64,000 bases of DNA from Raphanus sativus (taxonomy: Eukaryota; Streptophyta; Magnoliopsida; Brassicales; Brassicaceae): NCBI RefSeq assembly GCF_000801105.2, contig NC_079512.1, positions 29,901,848 to 29,965,847 of the forward strand. Direction: 5' to 3'. Below, piece by piece: positions 36,918 through 48,491 of this stretch. A model generated the notes under the pieces. It ran no database searches. It was given only the letters and a program-made list of their open reading frames with translations, and was not told the origin of the DNA. The position numbers and the translations under genes were made by a program. Each line of letters opens with the position of its first letter. Position 1 is the first letter of the stretch.

Positions 36918-39900
36918 TCAGAGCCTTGCGGTACGAAGCTGCTGCTTGATCAAGGGTCGAATGTATTCCTGGTACCCATCAGGAACCACCGAGTCGTTCA
37001 ATGGGTCCTTCCATGCCTCCTCATAAAGCTTCGGGTATACATTACCATCATAACGCCCCAGCACCGAGTTCAAGTAATGGTCAGTGTAGTTGAAGGCGTC
37101 CACAAGCGCAACCGCATTAGGGCGGACCTATAAAAAGGTCCACAAAACATGTTACTCAGCTTTTGAAGGAACAAAATGCAGAGACACAGAGAGAGAGAGA
37201 GGACGAACCTGAGAGTATAAGGAACGGAGCTGGTCATTGGCCAGAGAGGCTTGTTTAGGAGTGATGGAGTTGGTTGAGAGGAAATCTCCGAGGTGTTTAT
37301 GGAGGATATGGAGAGCGTAAATGTAACACAGATTGTTCAGCTGCTGCTTCACTCCTCTGCCTCCTATGTCTTGCTCTAGCTTAGCTATGAACCTAAGCAA
37401 GACAAAGTCGGTGAAATTCAGGAGCCGACTCCAGAGAATTATTTGATCAATGTGAAATGGTGGAGAAGAAGCTTACTTGGAAACAACAATCAATTGGCAA
37501 TGAGCGACTGCAGCCTCAACCAGCTCAGCCAATAGCTCTGAAAATCCTGCAGATAGGAGAATTTTTATTTTTTTTGTGAGAAATCTTCTTAGAGTTTGGT
37601 CCTTCATCGACATGGCGACCAATTGCTCTGGATTCATGGAGTTAGAGAGAGAAGTGTACCTTCTTCTTGATTCTCAAACTTGCTGAGATTTTTGGCACAA
37701 GCAACAGCCATTCTCAGAGCCCTTGCTTCAAAAGCTTCCACTACCGCAGCAGGGTTTAACCAATCCTCAGCTACATGCCCAAAGAATAAAACCATCCTCA
37801 TTAATTAGGAAGCTGTATGTAGCGGGGAGAAGGAAAAAAAAACAACATATAAACTTGAAAACACACCTTTTTGAACACCAGAACGACATTGCAAAAGATG
37901 TTGTGCCCGAGCCATATAAGCAGTTGTGCCAACAGGAGCCTTTCCAGATCCCAGCTGGGACACTGTCTTCATGAGAAATCTAGCAACCTACAACCACAGT
38001 TTTGTAACAATTACGTGAATAACCGCAATTTCGAATAACGGCATTCTTATTGTTGGACAGATTCGGGAAGCACAATGAACCAAAAACATTTTTTAAAAAA
38101 AATAGCCAAATGTGTTTACGAAGTGAAACTGACAAAACCTGCATATCATAATAATATCTAAGGAACGAAGCTCGCAATACGAGAATATGTTAGATCAAGA
38201 ACTCACAACCAAAAGTCCAGAGAACCACAAAATGAAAAGCCACGTGCTAGGAAATGTATTCGTGCTGACACTGTTTTTCTAGGATGTGAGAATAGTTCGA
38301 ACTTTAATACATTTACATAAACAAATACCTGTAATTGTAGCACAATGTTGTCTCCTTCATATGTACAGGCAGGAACATATACAGCAAACAGCTCGGGGAG
38401 CCCACTGCACCACAAGTAACCATGTCCACCACATAACTTACGACATTCTTCTATGCCATCCTGCACCCAACAGTAAGCTTAAGCTGACTTTTCAAGTCTT
38501 AATACAACAAGAGCTGTTTATTTATATTATAATATGAGATAAATCTTAGGAATCTACTTATGTAATAGAGTGGAATGTGAGCGGTGTGACCTATAGAGGA
38601 ACAAACCCGATTAGTCTAGTCAAAGTGAGCTTAAAGGATCAGTTCTGGAACATACCGCAGTGGCTGTGGTGGTGAGAGATTTCAATCCTGCAGTGCATGC
38701 ATGAGCCTCAGGTAATGTTGCGAAATCGCTGGCCTGCAGTCTTGCAGTTACATCCGTGTACAGCCATTTAAGCCACTCCCCAACAAATCGGAATGCATAT
38801 GCAGATGCCAACAGAGGAAATAGCCTGTTTTGCTGAGTTTTATAATCAATCACCTGTGGAGATAGTATGCAGTAATACATTACATTCCCTTTTCTAGCCA
38901 ACATAATGGCCACCCCCGTTAGTGAGAAAGTTAGAGAAAATAATACTAACAACCATGAGGATCCTTTCTTGTAAAAGGCGTGTGAATAAGTACCTGAGTC
39001 TCAATGCCACCATTCCGGGCGCCAAACTGCCTCCGCACAGCGCTGTACCTTGTAGCTATGCAAACAGCTCTAGAGAGTGCGTTTGAAGCATCTGCCACAA
39101 TTGTTTGTCTCACAAACACCATAGTACCATACATTAGCTGCTTTGGAACATCCGATGGAACATATTTGCCTTCCCTTGTAACTTTTGCTAGCCTGAAACG
39201 TTTCGAAAGGGGACAAAAATGCAGAACCATAAGCCCACATAAAGCACAAGCCATTTCCTCTAGAGGTATAAGTACATCGTGAATCAACCGAGAGCAAAGG
39301 CTAAGAGAGAGAGAGAGAGAGGACCTCATGAGCATTTGATCTCTGGGAATGCGAACTTGATCAAACATAAGAAAACCGTTGTCCATAGAATTGTAGGCTC
39401 CATTGCCCATCTTCGTCCCGATATCACCAACAATTATATTCGGAAGAGGAGAATGATCTTCTAAGCTGCGCAGTTGCACAATGAATCCTGGAAGAGGAAA
39501 TTAAGCAATAAAAATGAAACATCCGAGCAAGTTGAAAAATGGAACAAAAAAGATTAAAAAGAAAAACCCAGTGCCATACCATGGACACCATAGTCTTTGC
39601 CGTCAGTGATGAGACGAGCGTAAACAACAGCATGGGTAGACACTTTCCCCAAGCCACCAGGCCACCACTATTCAACAACCAAAGAAGACAGATGAACACA
39701 AGTAAGAAGACAGTGCATACTCACTCAAAACCAAAGGTGTCCTTAGTATATATACTGTACTCACTTTGGATGAAGTCTGAGTTGGGCTGTGGATGACAAA
39801 CTCATCCGTCTTGGGATCAAAAGTGGCGGTAGTCTCAAGTCCTTGGACGTTAGAGCCATGACCAAGCTCAGTCTGTGCATAACACCCGATAATCTGCATC

Positions 39901-40471
39901 TTATTAGCCAGAGACAACCATTTCTGTTGCTGCTCCTCCGTACCCTGCCCCTTGATAGCAGGCACAAACATTCCCCAGTGAAGGTCAACAAAGGCAGGCT
40001 GATCAACAAAGAACCTCAACCGTCCTGCTTCTTCCTCTGTAGCAAACAAAAAGAGCACACAATCAAAAACGACGTCATTTCAAAGCCCTTACTTAATAAG
40101 GTGCTGGTGAGAGAAGAAAATCGATGATACATACCAGAGAGACGAAGCTCGATGATCCTCTTCCAAGCGTGAGCACATTTCTTCAACGTGCTCTTGAACA
40201 GCTCCTTCCTGCTCAACCTTCCTCTATCGCTTTTCTCGAACACCTTAATTAATAAACGGAAATTCACGAATCGAAAAACAAAAAAATCGCTAATCGTAAT
40301 CATCATATAATAATCGAAATCGACAAGACTCACCGGATCGCTGGCGACGAGGCGGGCGATTCGATCGGAAACCTCGAAAGCGTGGGGAGAACCGGCCCAG
40401 ACGATCTTCATCTCCTCGACATCGAACTCCGCCTTGTTCCTCTCGTCAGCAAGGTGATCAATTCCCTCCAT
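36918..40471 (-). CDS. ACX1: peroxisomal acyl-CoA oxidase 1
   Basis: Thirteen exons on the minus strand (40471-40334, 40243-40135, 40036-39765, 39667-39580, 39487-39325, 39192-38994, 38853-38656, 38460-38329, 37987-37867, 37770-37660, 37546-37477, 37392-37209, 37127-36918) join in frame to 664 residues, as in Arabidopsis ACX1 (At4g16760). The enzyme is an FAD-dependent oxidase that introduces the 2-trans double bond into long/medium-chain acyl-CoA, releasing H2O2. It is the first step of peroxisomal beta-oxidation and is used in seed oil breakdown and jasmonate synthesis. Visible are the [16 protein letters not shown] flavin region, the catalytic Glu424 in ACTYEGDN, and a C-terminal ARL, a type 1 peroxisomal targeting signal. 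No frameshift or lost splice site was found. Confidence 0.98.
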
Positions 40472-40715
40472 GATTCGGATACCAAAATTTACTACGAGAA
40501 AATTAACAGAGCGAAGATAAGAGAGAGAGCCGAATGCTTTTGGTGCCTCTCTACCGATTTAATTGCTGAGTAGTTGGGAGAGAGCGATAACAATAGAAAG
40601 AGAAATTGATGAATTATATTTGAGTTTTTTCTTTTCTTTACGAAAATATATCTATAGAAATAATAATTCGGGTTTATCTCAGATCCAGACGTGTCTCAGT
40701 ATCGACAATATACTG

Positions 40716-40725
40716 TATATATATA
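40716..40725 (-). promoter_or_regulatory. TATA box of ACX1
   Basis: A ten-base alternating TATATATATA lies about 245 bases upstream of the ACX1 start codon, followed by a GA-rich leader on the transcribed strand. It is the only strong TATA-like sequence in the upstream 300 bases. Confidence 0.5.
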
Positions 40726-41899
40726 GAAACCCACGTAAGAGATGAGCAATATTTGATTTTTTTCCGAATATGAACGATTTTTATTCAATGGATAGTGAGA
40801 CCAAGTCTCTTTTTCAGATTAAAAAAAGTGATTAACAAGACCGGTAGTATCTATCAGACAAGTGTGTAATAATATTATAATTCGGACTCAAATGGGAACA
40901 GTAATATGTATGCATGCATTTTAAGATAACGATGATAAACATTTCAAAATTGAAGATAAGATAACGTTTTGCCTTCTTATCATGATGAGATATGGTTGCA
41001 TGCATTATGGGCAATTCGATAATTTTAAATATAGTTAGTATAAATGTTTAACATGTTTTTTTCAAGAAAAAAATGTTAACATGTTTGCAAAAAAGCTTAA
41101 ATATAAATGAATTTAAGTATTATAATCAGAGAGTCGATTACATCGTAGGACACAATATGTTTTTTTCTTTCATTCAAAGACACATATCACATGTGAGGCA
41201 CTTTTTTTTGGCAGTATCTGTGTGCTTTGACATTGATACCCTTAAAGAGAGTCTCGGTTAATTTACGAAACAAAAAAAAGAAAACCGGTTGAGTTTTATA
41301 TTTGTTTCATAGGATACTCTGATTTGTTAGGTTTATTGATTCACGAGCTTTAGTGTTGAGTCTTGACCATTGGATGTGGATTTTGTGCTCTCAATCCAAA
41401 GGCCGAAATTAAACTTGAAAATTAAATCTGTTTGATAAGTTCGTCCACAAATCTTTTTTATTTCTACTATGTCGTCCACAATTCTTTTTTACTTATATTC
41501 CATCCACAAATCACTCTTAGTCTATTCATCCACAAAACATTTTTGCATTTGTTCCATCCACATACACTTTTCCAAATCTGATGCATTTTGATAAGGACGT
41601 CCACAATTTTTTTACTCCTACTCTGTTTATTAAATTGTGAAATGAACGCGACTGTAAATGAGAATGTGAGTCAAACTTGTGGAAGGTTTGAGACTTGAGA
41701 TGACTATGCATTTTTTGTGGATGTTCTTTTTGTGGACAGGATCTTGGAAGCAAGATTACCGGTTCTATGCACACAAAAATGTGGACCGTTGGCGCATACT
41801 CATTAACAATTCTAGTAGTCAATTAGGCTTCACATACATAAGCCAAGATTTTAAAAATTGTGAAATAAAACTAAATATGACCGAAGAGGATGAAATTAA
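40726..41899. other. intergenic DNA between ACX1 and the Elongin C fragment
   Basis: No gene was supported. A palindromic repeat flanking poly(A/T) lies at 41044-41086 (TGTTTAACATGTTT type). Between about 41430 and 41620 the motif TCCACAA recurs at least five times, resembling subterminal repeats of a DNA transposon. The inverted form TGTGGA is seen around 41717-41738. Confidence 0.45.
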
Positions 41900-42340
41900 G
41901 GCACTGCCCAGAAACTAAGATGATTACCAGGTGTAGGAACAGCAAAGTACAACAATTGTGTACGGCTCCTAAAATAAGGAGGAACATAGTTGGTTCGGTA
42001 TGCTCTCTCTGATTCAGAAACATCAGTGCTTGTCGAACTCATATTCACAACTGATCCTCCAGTGTCTTGTTCTTCGAGATAAAACCACTGAAGTTGGTAA
42101 TAAACTTGAGTTAGGACACTTTTTCAGAAATAAATTGAGAGAAGCTGTGCAGGTAAGTAATAAGAAAGAGTCATAACATCCATAAATAGATCAGAAAACG
42201 AAGTAATTGCAAATCCATTGTAAAGAAACTGTCTTTAAAAAAGCGATTTTAATATCAAGTAAGATCAGAAGAGCAGAGACGAGGATTGTGATGAATAGCA
42301 TCAAAGAGAAAAAGAAGAAAAAACAGAGGATATGAGAGAC

Positions 42341-42447
42341 CTGTAGAAGTAAGCATGCTTCGAATGGTCTGGAGAAACCATGGCAGCTTCTTTATCGATG
42401 ATGAACTCGAAATTCTCCATGCTTATCAACTTCACAGTTTCTCTCAT
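42341..42447 (-). pseudogene. Elongin C gene fragment with a frameshift
   Basis: On the minus strand an ATG at 42447 opens MRETVKLISMENFEFIIDKE followed by AAMVS, clearly the start of Elongin C (SKP1-like BTB/POZ fold adaptor). After MVS one extra C in the CC pair at 42371-42372 shifts the frame; skipping it restores the Elongin C-like residues QTIR and MLTST. A donor-like AG|GT follows at 42341. The remaining exons were not found nearby: downstream minus-strand sequence (about 41930-42140) encodes an unrelated stretch (VNMSSTSTDVSESERAYRTN). The copy is therefore broken and probably captured or transduplicated, not a working gene. Confidence 0.7.
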
Positions 42448-43033
42448 CTTCGGTTTAGTCAGGACTAGGGTTCAATTTCTTCATCCTCTGGGCAAGGAAC
42501 GAGATGGATTTAGTCGCAATTAGGGATTAAGAAACTGGGAGAGTGATTTAATTGTATGGTAAAAAGTTTTAATTGTCTTGCACAGAGACAAGAAAGGAAC
42601 GAAGTTCTTCATCGTCTTGGACAACGAGGAGAGATGAGGATGAATTAGGAGAGTTGACCACAATTGATTTGGTTTATTTTTGGTTAGAGGGTATGGATGA
42701 CTTTTACAAACAAAAAAGTGTGCTACAAGTGCATTGTGACCTTATGTGTAATTGAAAAGTGATAAAGTGTGTCTGGATGTAAATTTTTCATAATCAGATC
42801 CGTCCCTGCTATAAGGCAATTAAAACATATGCTTTAGGCCACAAAATATATAAGAAAATTTAAGGCCACATGTCACTGCATAATAGCTAGATCAAATGGT
42901 TAACTAGTTTGATTTGAGTTAGCATGTAGTTTGATCGTCCCTTTGTCCAGCATAGTTTTCATTTTAACAATTCGATGACTTTATAACTTCTTGTATTGGT
43001 TGAGTATTACTATTTATTGTTGATATTTATATA

Positions 43034-43078
43034 AGAGGCCACACAATTTTTTTTAAAAAAGAGGCTACACAATTTTTT
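43034..43078. repeat. 19-base direct repeat around a short T/A spacer
   Basis: AGAGGCCACACAATTTTTT (43034-43052) recurs with one change at 43060-43078, separated by TTAAAAA. It resembles the retroposition scars but lacks a clear poly(A) polarity, so it is kept apart. Confidence 0.55.
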
Positions 43079-43390
43079 GTGCTTTAGGCCACCCAAAATT
43101 ATGGGACGGCACTGATTATAATGTTAATGTTTTTGCTCATTTTCTCCGCCCAATGGCATTTGTCGACTCTGCATGCAGAACAATAGTAAAATTCGATTTT
43201 TTTCTGTTTCCCATCAAGCTGTTAGGTGTTGGGTCTTTGCAGAAAGTCTAGAGAGAAAAAAGGAAATCGCTCTGTTCCATCTCTAACACCACCGTCTGCG
43301 TGTGCTTCCGATCGGCAGGTTGGCTCTCTTAACCACTGTCGGTCCGGCTCTTTGTTTATGTTTTTTTCTATGCATGTCGTTATCGGCGAG

Positions 43391-43478
43391 GGAGGATCTC
43401 TAGGATCCTTTTCTCTTTCGTTTTATTTCGGCTCGGAGGATCTCTAGGATCCTTTTCTCTTTCGTTTTATTTCGGCTC
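43391..43478. repeat. perfect 44-base tandem duplication
   Basis: The unit starting GGAGGATCTCTAGGATCC occurs at 43391-43434 and 43435-43478 with no visible mismatch, indicating a very recent duplication inside the GC-rich block. Confidence 0.9.
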
Positions 43479-44157
43479 TGGGAGGACGAGGCATCTATCG
43501 ATCTATCTTCGTCGGCGTTTTGACGCTAAGTGGTGATCGCCGGCTTCTGCGTCTCGGGAAAGTGTATCGAGCTGTGTGAAAAGGGGTTCCCCTTTCTGTG
43601 GTGGCGGCTGGGATAAGAGTAGGTTTCGATCTCTTCGATTGAAGCTATTTTAGGCTCGGGCCGATGATGTTTTGACTCCGAATCCTATACCTCTAATATT
43701 GTTCTTGGGGGTGGATTTCGGTGGTCGTCGTGATTTGTACCGGGAGTTTTCGGTGGTTCTGTGTTTGGGTTTTAGCAGCGTCGACTTTCATTTGGGAAAG
43801 GAGTTGGTGAATCACGATTCCGGCGATGTGTCCGGTTAACGGTCCCGGCGACGTTCTCCAACCTTCGAGACGACGAAGCCTCTTTCTCTGCCACGCGTTT
43901 CTTGGTTTTTGCAGTTCCAACACGTGGAAGATGCATTAGTGCAGCGATCGGTGGCGTAGTTGGACCTCAGATTTTATTTTTGGGTTTGGAGTTTGTTGTT
44001 TTCTTTCTTATTTTTTTTTCAACAAGTAGGCAATTATTATCGTTTTATTATAACCTATATAATTATTATTTTTATATAACCTATAAAAATAAAAGTAGGT
44101 AACTTGTTTTTTTCTTTTAAATTGTCGCTCTAGGTAGAACCACACAAAATAAGTCAC

Positions 44158-44206
44158 GTGTAGCAATATGGTCTTTTTTTTTTATCAACTGTGTAGCAGT
44201 ATGGTC
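44158..44206 (-). mobile_element. minimal retroposition scar
   Basis: GTGTAGCAATATGGTC (44158-44173) and a one-mismatch copy (44191-44206) flank 17 bases reading AGTTGAT plus ten A's in sense orientation. Confidence 0.6.
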
Positions 44207-44784
44207 CAAATACGTAAACTCCGTCCAAGTCCCACGATTTTTGGTTTCTATATCATTGACTGATTGCTTTTTGGGAAGACAAATCAAACTTAAATTGTTT
44301 CTAGATCCGAAACTGGATGCCATGATTCTTGACATAGAATAATTCATGCTCAAGACATACCTTACTGTTTTAGTGTCAGGGTTCAGATATTTTGAATTGG
44401 ATTTTCATTAAAATTTAGAACTCCGTAATTACATACATATATAATATATACATAATATATATACACATATGTGTATTCTATAGAACTCCAACACTAGAAT
44501 CTCTTATTATGGGTGCTCTTAAGTTTTAGAATTAGCATATATAATTGTTTTAAGAAATTCAGCATGGTACAATCCTAGGTACAAATATTGACCGATAACA
44601 AGAGGGCTCAGTATAGATTTGAGTCATTTGACCCATCTAGTCATGAGGCCCATATTACAATATGCAGGTTTATCACAACGTTTATCACAACGTAGAGGCA
44701 GCAAAGACCTCGAGTATTTGTGACACAACACACGTCTTTTATTAATAAGGCAAAGTATCGAGCTTCTCATACATTAACTGATTT

Positions 44785-46708
44785 TTAGGCGGAACCAGAG
44801 TACGAGATGAGGGATTGGCTGAATCGCTCGTGGAAATAATCACTGGTTCGGACCGGTGGAAACCTGAGGACAACAAATTCACAAATCAACCTTTTTGGAT
44901 TTCCAATCAAAGACCAAACTTTTAATTAGTTCAAAATCACCCCCAACAATCAAAATTCTGAAAATACCTTGGAGGGGATGTTTCACTACAACAACTCTCC
45001 AAGCACTCCACAACACAGTTTGGGTCTGGATCAAGAAATACAGCCACCTGTCAAGTAATTAAACCAACAAATATTAGATGTATGATGATTAGTGAAACAG
45101 AGAGTCACAACTCAAAGCAATGTGTATGTTCATGTTCATACCGAGTAACGTTCTTTTCCCACTGACAACACTCTATGCATTGTTGACCTATAAACACACA
45201 CACATATAAGAGTGAGGTTTTTGTAATATATAATGCCCTGAAATGAAAAAGACTCAAATTTAAAAGGGCGGAACTTTTTTTGTGTACCGGAAAAGCCCAT
45301 TAGTCCATCTCTCCATGAGGTCTCCGATGTTGACAACAAAAGCACTGGTTGTTTACATAAAAGTCCTCATAAGTTTTCAAGGCTTAGTATAACTTACAAT
45401 ACAGTGTCAGTCAAACTGTTAGTACAACTTACCCTTTAATCCCAGGGACATCTTCCCAAACATTTGGCTCTTTATCTTTATCCCTGCAAACCTTTTTAGT
45501 ATGTAGGCATTTGTTAAAACAATGAAGAAAAAATAGTCTTTGTTGATAAGCAAGTTATGAGAGATGAATGCTAATACTTGAAGTCCTGGAACTCCATCTG
45601 TTGCGAGAAGAGTTAGTATTCCAAAATCTGAATGAGCAGAGGCCCCACATGTTTTTTCTTCTTCATCTTCAGATGAACTCAACTCTCCTGTGATGCAACA
45701 AAGAGTAAGATTCTGAAACCAATCTCTAAATCAGTGACCAATTTGCAAATGCTACAAAAGACTTTGGTGGTTAAAGACCTGAATAACGTAAGAGGCGAAC
45801 AACTGCTGCTTGATCATTGAAGGCTCCCAACCTTTCAAAGAAGTTCTCTTCCAAATCCAATGCTAAAGCCACTAGGCCAAGCAATTTCTTGCCAACATCC
45901 CTAATGAGCAAGAAAAAACTAATTAAACAAAAATCAAAGTAATCCAATATTATACAAGAACCAAATAACAATTAAATAGCTAGTTTTAGAAGGTTTAAAA
46001 ATATTGTCACTACGCATTTCCTGTTACTTACACAACACTTTTATAGTAGCGTTCCATGGTTGGCCTCCATAGCGGCAAAAGGTCTAATGAAATCCATAAG
46101 ACAGATCAAATCAGCATAACCAAACTAAGAAATTATGATTATACACTAAGCTTTTTTTTTTTACCTTCAGAAGGCCATTTATTAGGGTAATGTTGACCTA
46201 AAACTCCCTCTGAAGATCCAAAAGTGAATAGCTCCTTGGGATCACCTGTTCCGAGAAACTGGAATCACTTACATGCTCATTGGAATGATCAATCAATTTC
46301 ATCAGCTATTATATTTGTAAGAACCTTTCTCGTCGTATAAAGGTGAGTAACCTCTAAAACCACGTCGAACCATCACTATCTTCTCATCAAGAGGAAGAGA
46401 GAACAGGTTCTTGCTCTCCTCGAACACTCTTTTCATCAACTCCTCGGGAACGCCATGGTTCGTGAGATAGAAGAATCCATGATTCAAATAAGCCTAAGAA
46501 TTGAAAATTTAATCATCAAAGCACACACGTAAAGTTTGTTCTGAACTCAAATTAGAAGCATTTTATATAGTTAATACAAAGTAGCATTTACTGTTTGTGT
46601 AGGATACAAGAAGAAGAAAAAGAAGAGAACCCGACGAATCAATCGGGAAGTAGAGAGCTTTTCAGGCAAAGAAAGATCGATGATCGAAAGCTGAAGAACC
46701 GTTGACAT
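44785..46708 (-). CDS. 2-oxoglutarate/Fe(II)-dependent dioxygenase
   Basis: Eleven exons on the minus strand (46708-46631, 46493-46325, 46245-46165, 46083-46032, 45900-45779, 45687-45578, 45491-45433, 45344-45288, 45187-45142, 45047-44968, 44863-44785) join in frame to 310 residues. The N-terminal DIOX_N part reads VLQLSIIDLSLPEKLSTSRL and LNHGFFYLTNHGVPEELMKR. The double-stranded beta-helix domain supplies the iron ligands His186, Asp188 (HSDFG) and His247 (STMHRVL), and Arg256/Ser258 (RYS) bind 2-oxoglutarate, so the active site is complete. These enzymes hydroxylate or desaturate small molecules in the cytosol; the substrate is unknown. The locus fits Arabidopsis At4g16765/At4g16770, a neighbouring pair of which only one copy is seen here. 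Confidence 0.92.
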
Positions 46709-47733
46709 TACTTCTTGTGTTGAAACTCACTCCCCTCGTCTTCGCTTGTGTGTTTTTCTAAATCTAATCTGCACTTGTGGGAACATGTCCGTAAAGTACC
46801 ATACGTTGTCGTTTCAGATTTTTGTTCTTCACTTCTGGCCTGAGTTTTTTAATTTACCGGCTTTAGGCCCATCAAAATTAGTCTCGTCAAGATCCACGTT
46901 TCTCATCATGTTTAGATCAAACAATCAAATGTGTTGTGTGTGTGTTTAGTAGTAAGCATACGAAATTGAAAAGAGAATTGGTTTTAGACTTGACTTAAGT
47001 TAACACATTAGAATGGGTCTGTGTTGGACCAAACGCAAGATAAAGGGTTAGAGGAGATACTGGGCCGGCGCAAGTCCAAGCACTAGGTATGTTTTCAGCG
47101 GTCAGTGATATAAAGAGGACAAGTTGGAGAAAAGAAATAGTATGTCTGTATGTATGTACCTTATGAATTTATCTATACATTATGATGGTTGATGGGCAAT
47201 TAGAATATAAGTTTGTGGGGGAACAACTTTCATCATTTTAAGCAATAGACAGCTTGGCAACATAAGTTTATAATGATTTAACTTCCTTAATAGTGTGATA
47301 TGTAGAGATCATTATGTCCGATATTTGATTGCAAAATCTCGACTTATTATTGATTTGGTCGCTCAACATTATTATCTCTGTTTTTCCACACCTAGTGGGA
47401 TTTTAGTATTCTACACATTAATTAAGAAAAAAAACGTTAAAATTTATTTATATCCTTAATAATTATAATTACTTTTTAAAATCAGTCAATGGTCATTACG
47501 AAATTAAATGAATTTACATTTGATTTGAATTTAAAATTATATTGACAATTGAAAAACACGTTTTATTAAAAAAGATTTAATGTATATAATCCCATATCCC
47601 CACCAAGGCACCAACCAAGCTACAAACATGCTTATTACATTTGCAATAACTCACTTCTGAAAGAAGAAGAAAAAAACAATAATGATTCTAAGCCAAGGGT
47701 ATATATGTAAATGAAGCATATAGACTTAAAGGC
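46709..47733. other. upstream region of the dioxygenase gene
   Basis: No coding sequence was supported beyond the dioxygenase start. The sequence is AT-rich apart from the first 350 bases. No TATA box stands out close to the start codon. Confidence 0.45.
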
Positions 47734-48066
47734 ATGAATAAAATAAAGCATAGAGATCATCTGAGTATCCATGACGAGGTTGCACGTGTGGCACAGCTTT
47801 TAAGCGATAGATTAATTACTAGTGATCATCGATCTAATGAAACAAATGATTATTGCCGTTTTGATTTAGCGGTTAATTGCATGTGCCAGCTCAGACGGTC
47901 ACATGGTAAAGACACGTGGGACCACTCCCCGAACCGAACCCATTCCCGAGCCACTTTGATTATTTTGGAAATGCACGTAGCCGCATGTGCGAGGGATTCT
48001 GTCAGTAGTGCACGATGTTGGTTCCTCCAACTTTCAGCAGACGGCTGTGACTGGTTGTCTCAGTGA
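47734..48066 (+). other. GC-richer block with an unassigned 110-codon open frame and G-boxes
   Basis: The block has higher GC than its surroundings and an open frame of 110 codons with no recognised domain. Two CACGTG motifs occur at 47783-47788 and 47913-47918; the second overlaps GTGGGACC, a TCP class I-type site (GTGGGNCC). Upstream of HAT4 such a block is as likely to be conserved regulatory DNA as a gene, so no product is claimed. Confidence 0.4.
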
Positions 48067-48096
48067 GTTTTTTTTTCTTTTTTTGATTACATGCTA

Positions 48097-48332
48097 CTCC
48101 CTCTGTTTCTTAAAGATGTATGTTTTGGTGTTTTCACACATATTAAGAAAACACATTAACTATACATCATTTTTAGAAATTATCAAATTCCAATGCATTT
48201 TAACCAATAGTCTTTCAATAAATTCAATTACTTTTATTGAAATTTGCAATTTTTGTATAGGAAACATAAAAAATACATCTTTGTGAAACAATTTATTTTT
48301 TTAAAACATCTATCTTTAAAAAACAGAGGGAG
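48097..48332. mobile_element. Stowaway MITE
   Basis: The termini CTCCCTCTGTTTCTTAAAG and, on the right, ...AACAGAGGGAG form an inverted repeat flanked by TA on both sides (48095-48096, 48333-48334). TA target and CTCCCTCYGTT ends define the Tc1/mariner-derived Stowaway group. 236 bases, no coding. Confidence 0.9.
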
Positions 48333-48410
48333 TATTTCTGTAAAGTGAACATATGAATAAAAGTTATGTGAATAAAAGTGACCATATAATTGACATACTT
48401 CTTTTTCGGA

Positions 48411-48491
48411 TTATTTATTTAGGCATTGTCTTTTATTTATTTAGGCATTGTCATTTTGTTTGACCAAAAAAAAAAGGCATTGTCATTTTGT
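48411..48491 (+). mobile_element. minimal retroposition scar next to a 22-base tandem repeat
   Basis: The 17-base perfect repeat AGGCATTGTCATTTTGT (48443-48459, 48475-48491) flanks TTGACC plus nine A's. Directly upstream, TTATTTATTTAGGCATTGTC is itself duplicated (48411-48430, 48433-48452), so the locus was rearranged twice. Confidence 0.7.

Larger units (their letters stand above)
42448..44784. other. intergenic DNA with a GC-rich block before the dioxygenase
   Basis: A GC-richer block spans about 43140-43980, with a 44-base tandem duplication (43391-43478) and overlapping open frames on both strands that lack recognisable domains. Its leader-like CT-rich sequence resembles the block at 25680-26060. 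It may be the 5' part of a LINE or a captured gene fragment. Two retroposition scars are listed separately. Confidence 0.45.

Noticed and set aside
39004..39282. Plus-strand open frames across the ACX1 locus
   Set aside because: They are shadows of ACX1 exons on the opposite strand.
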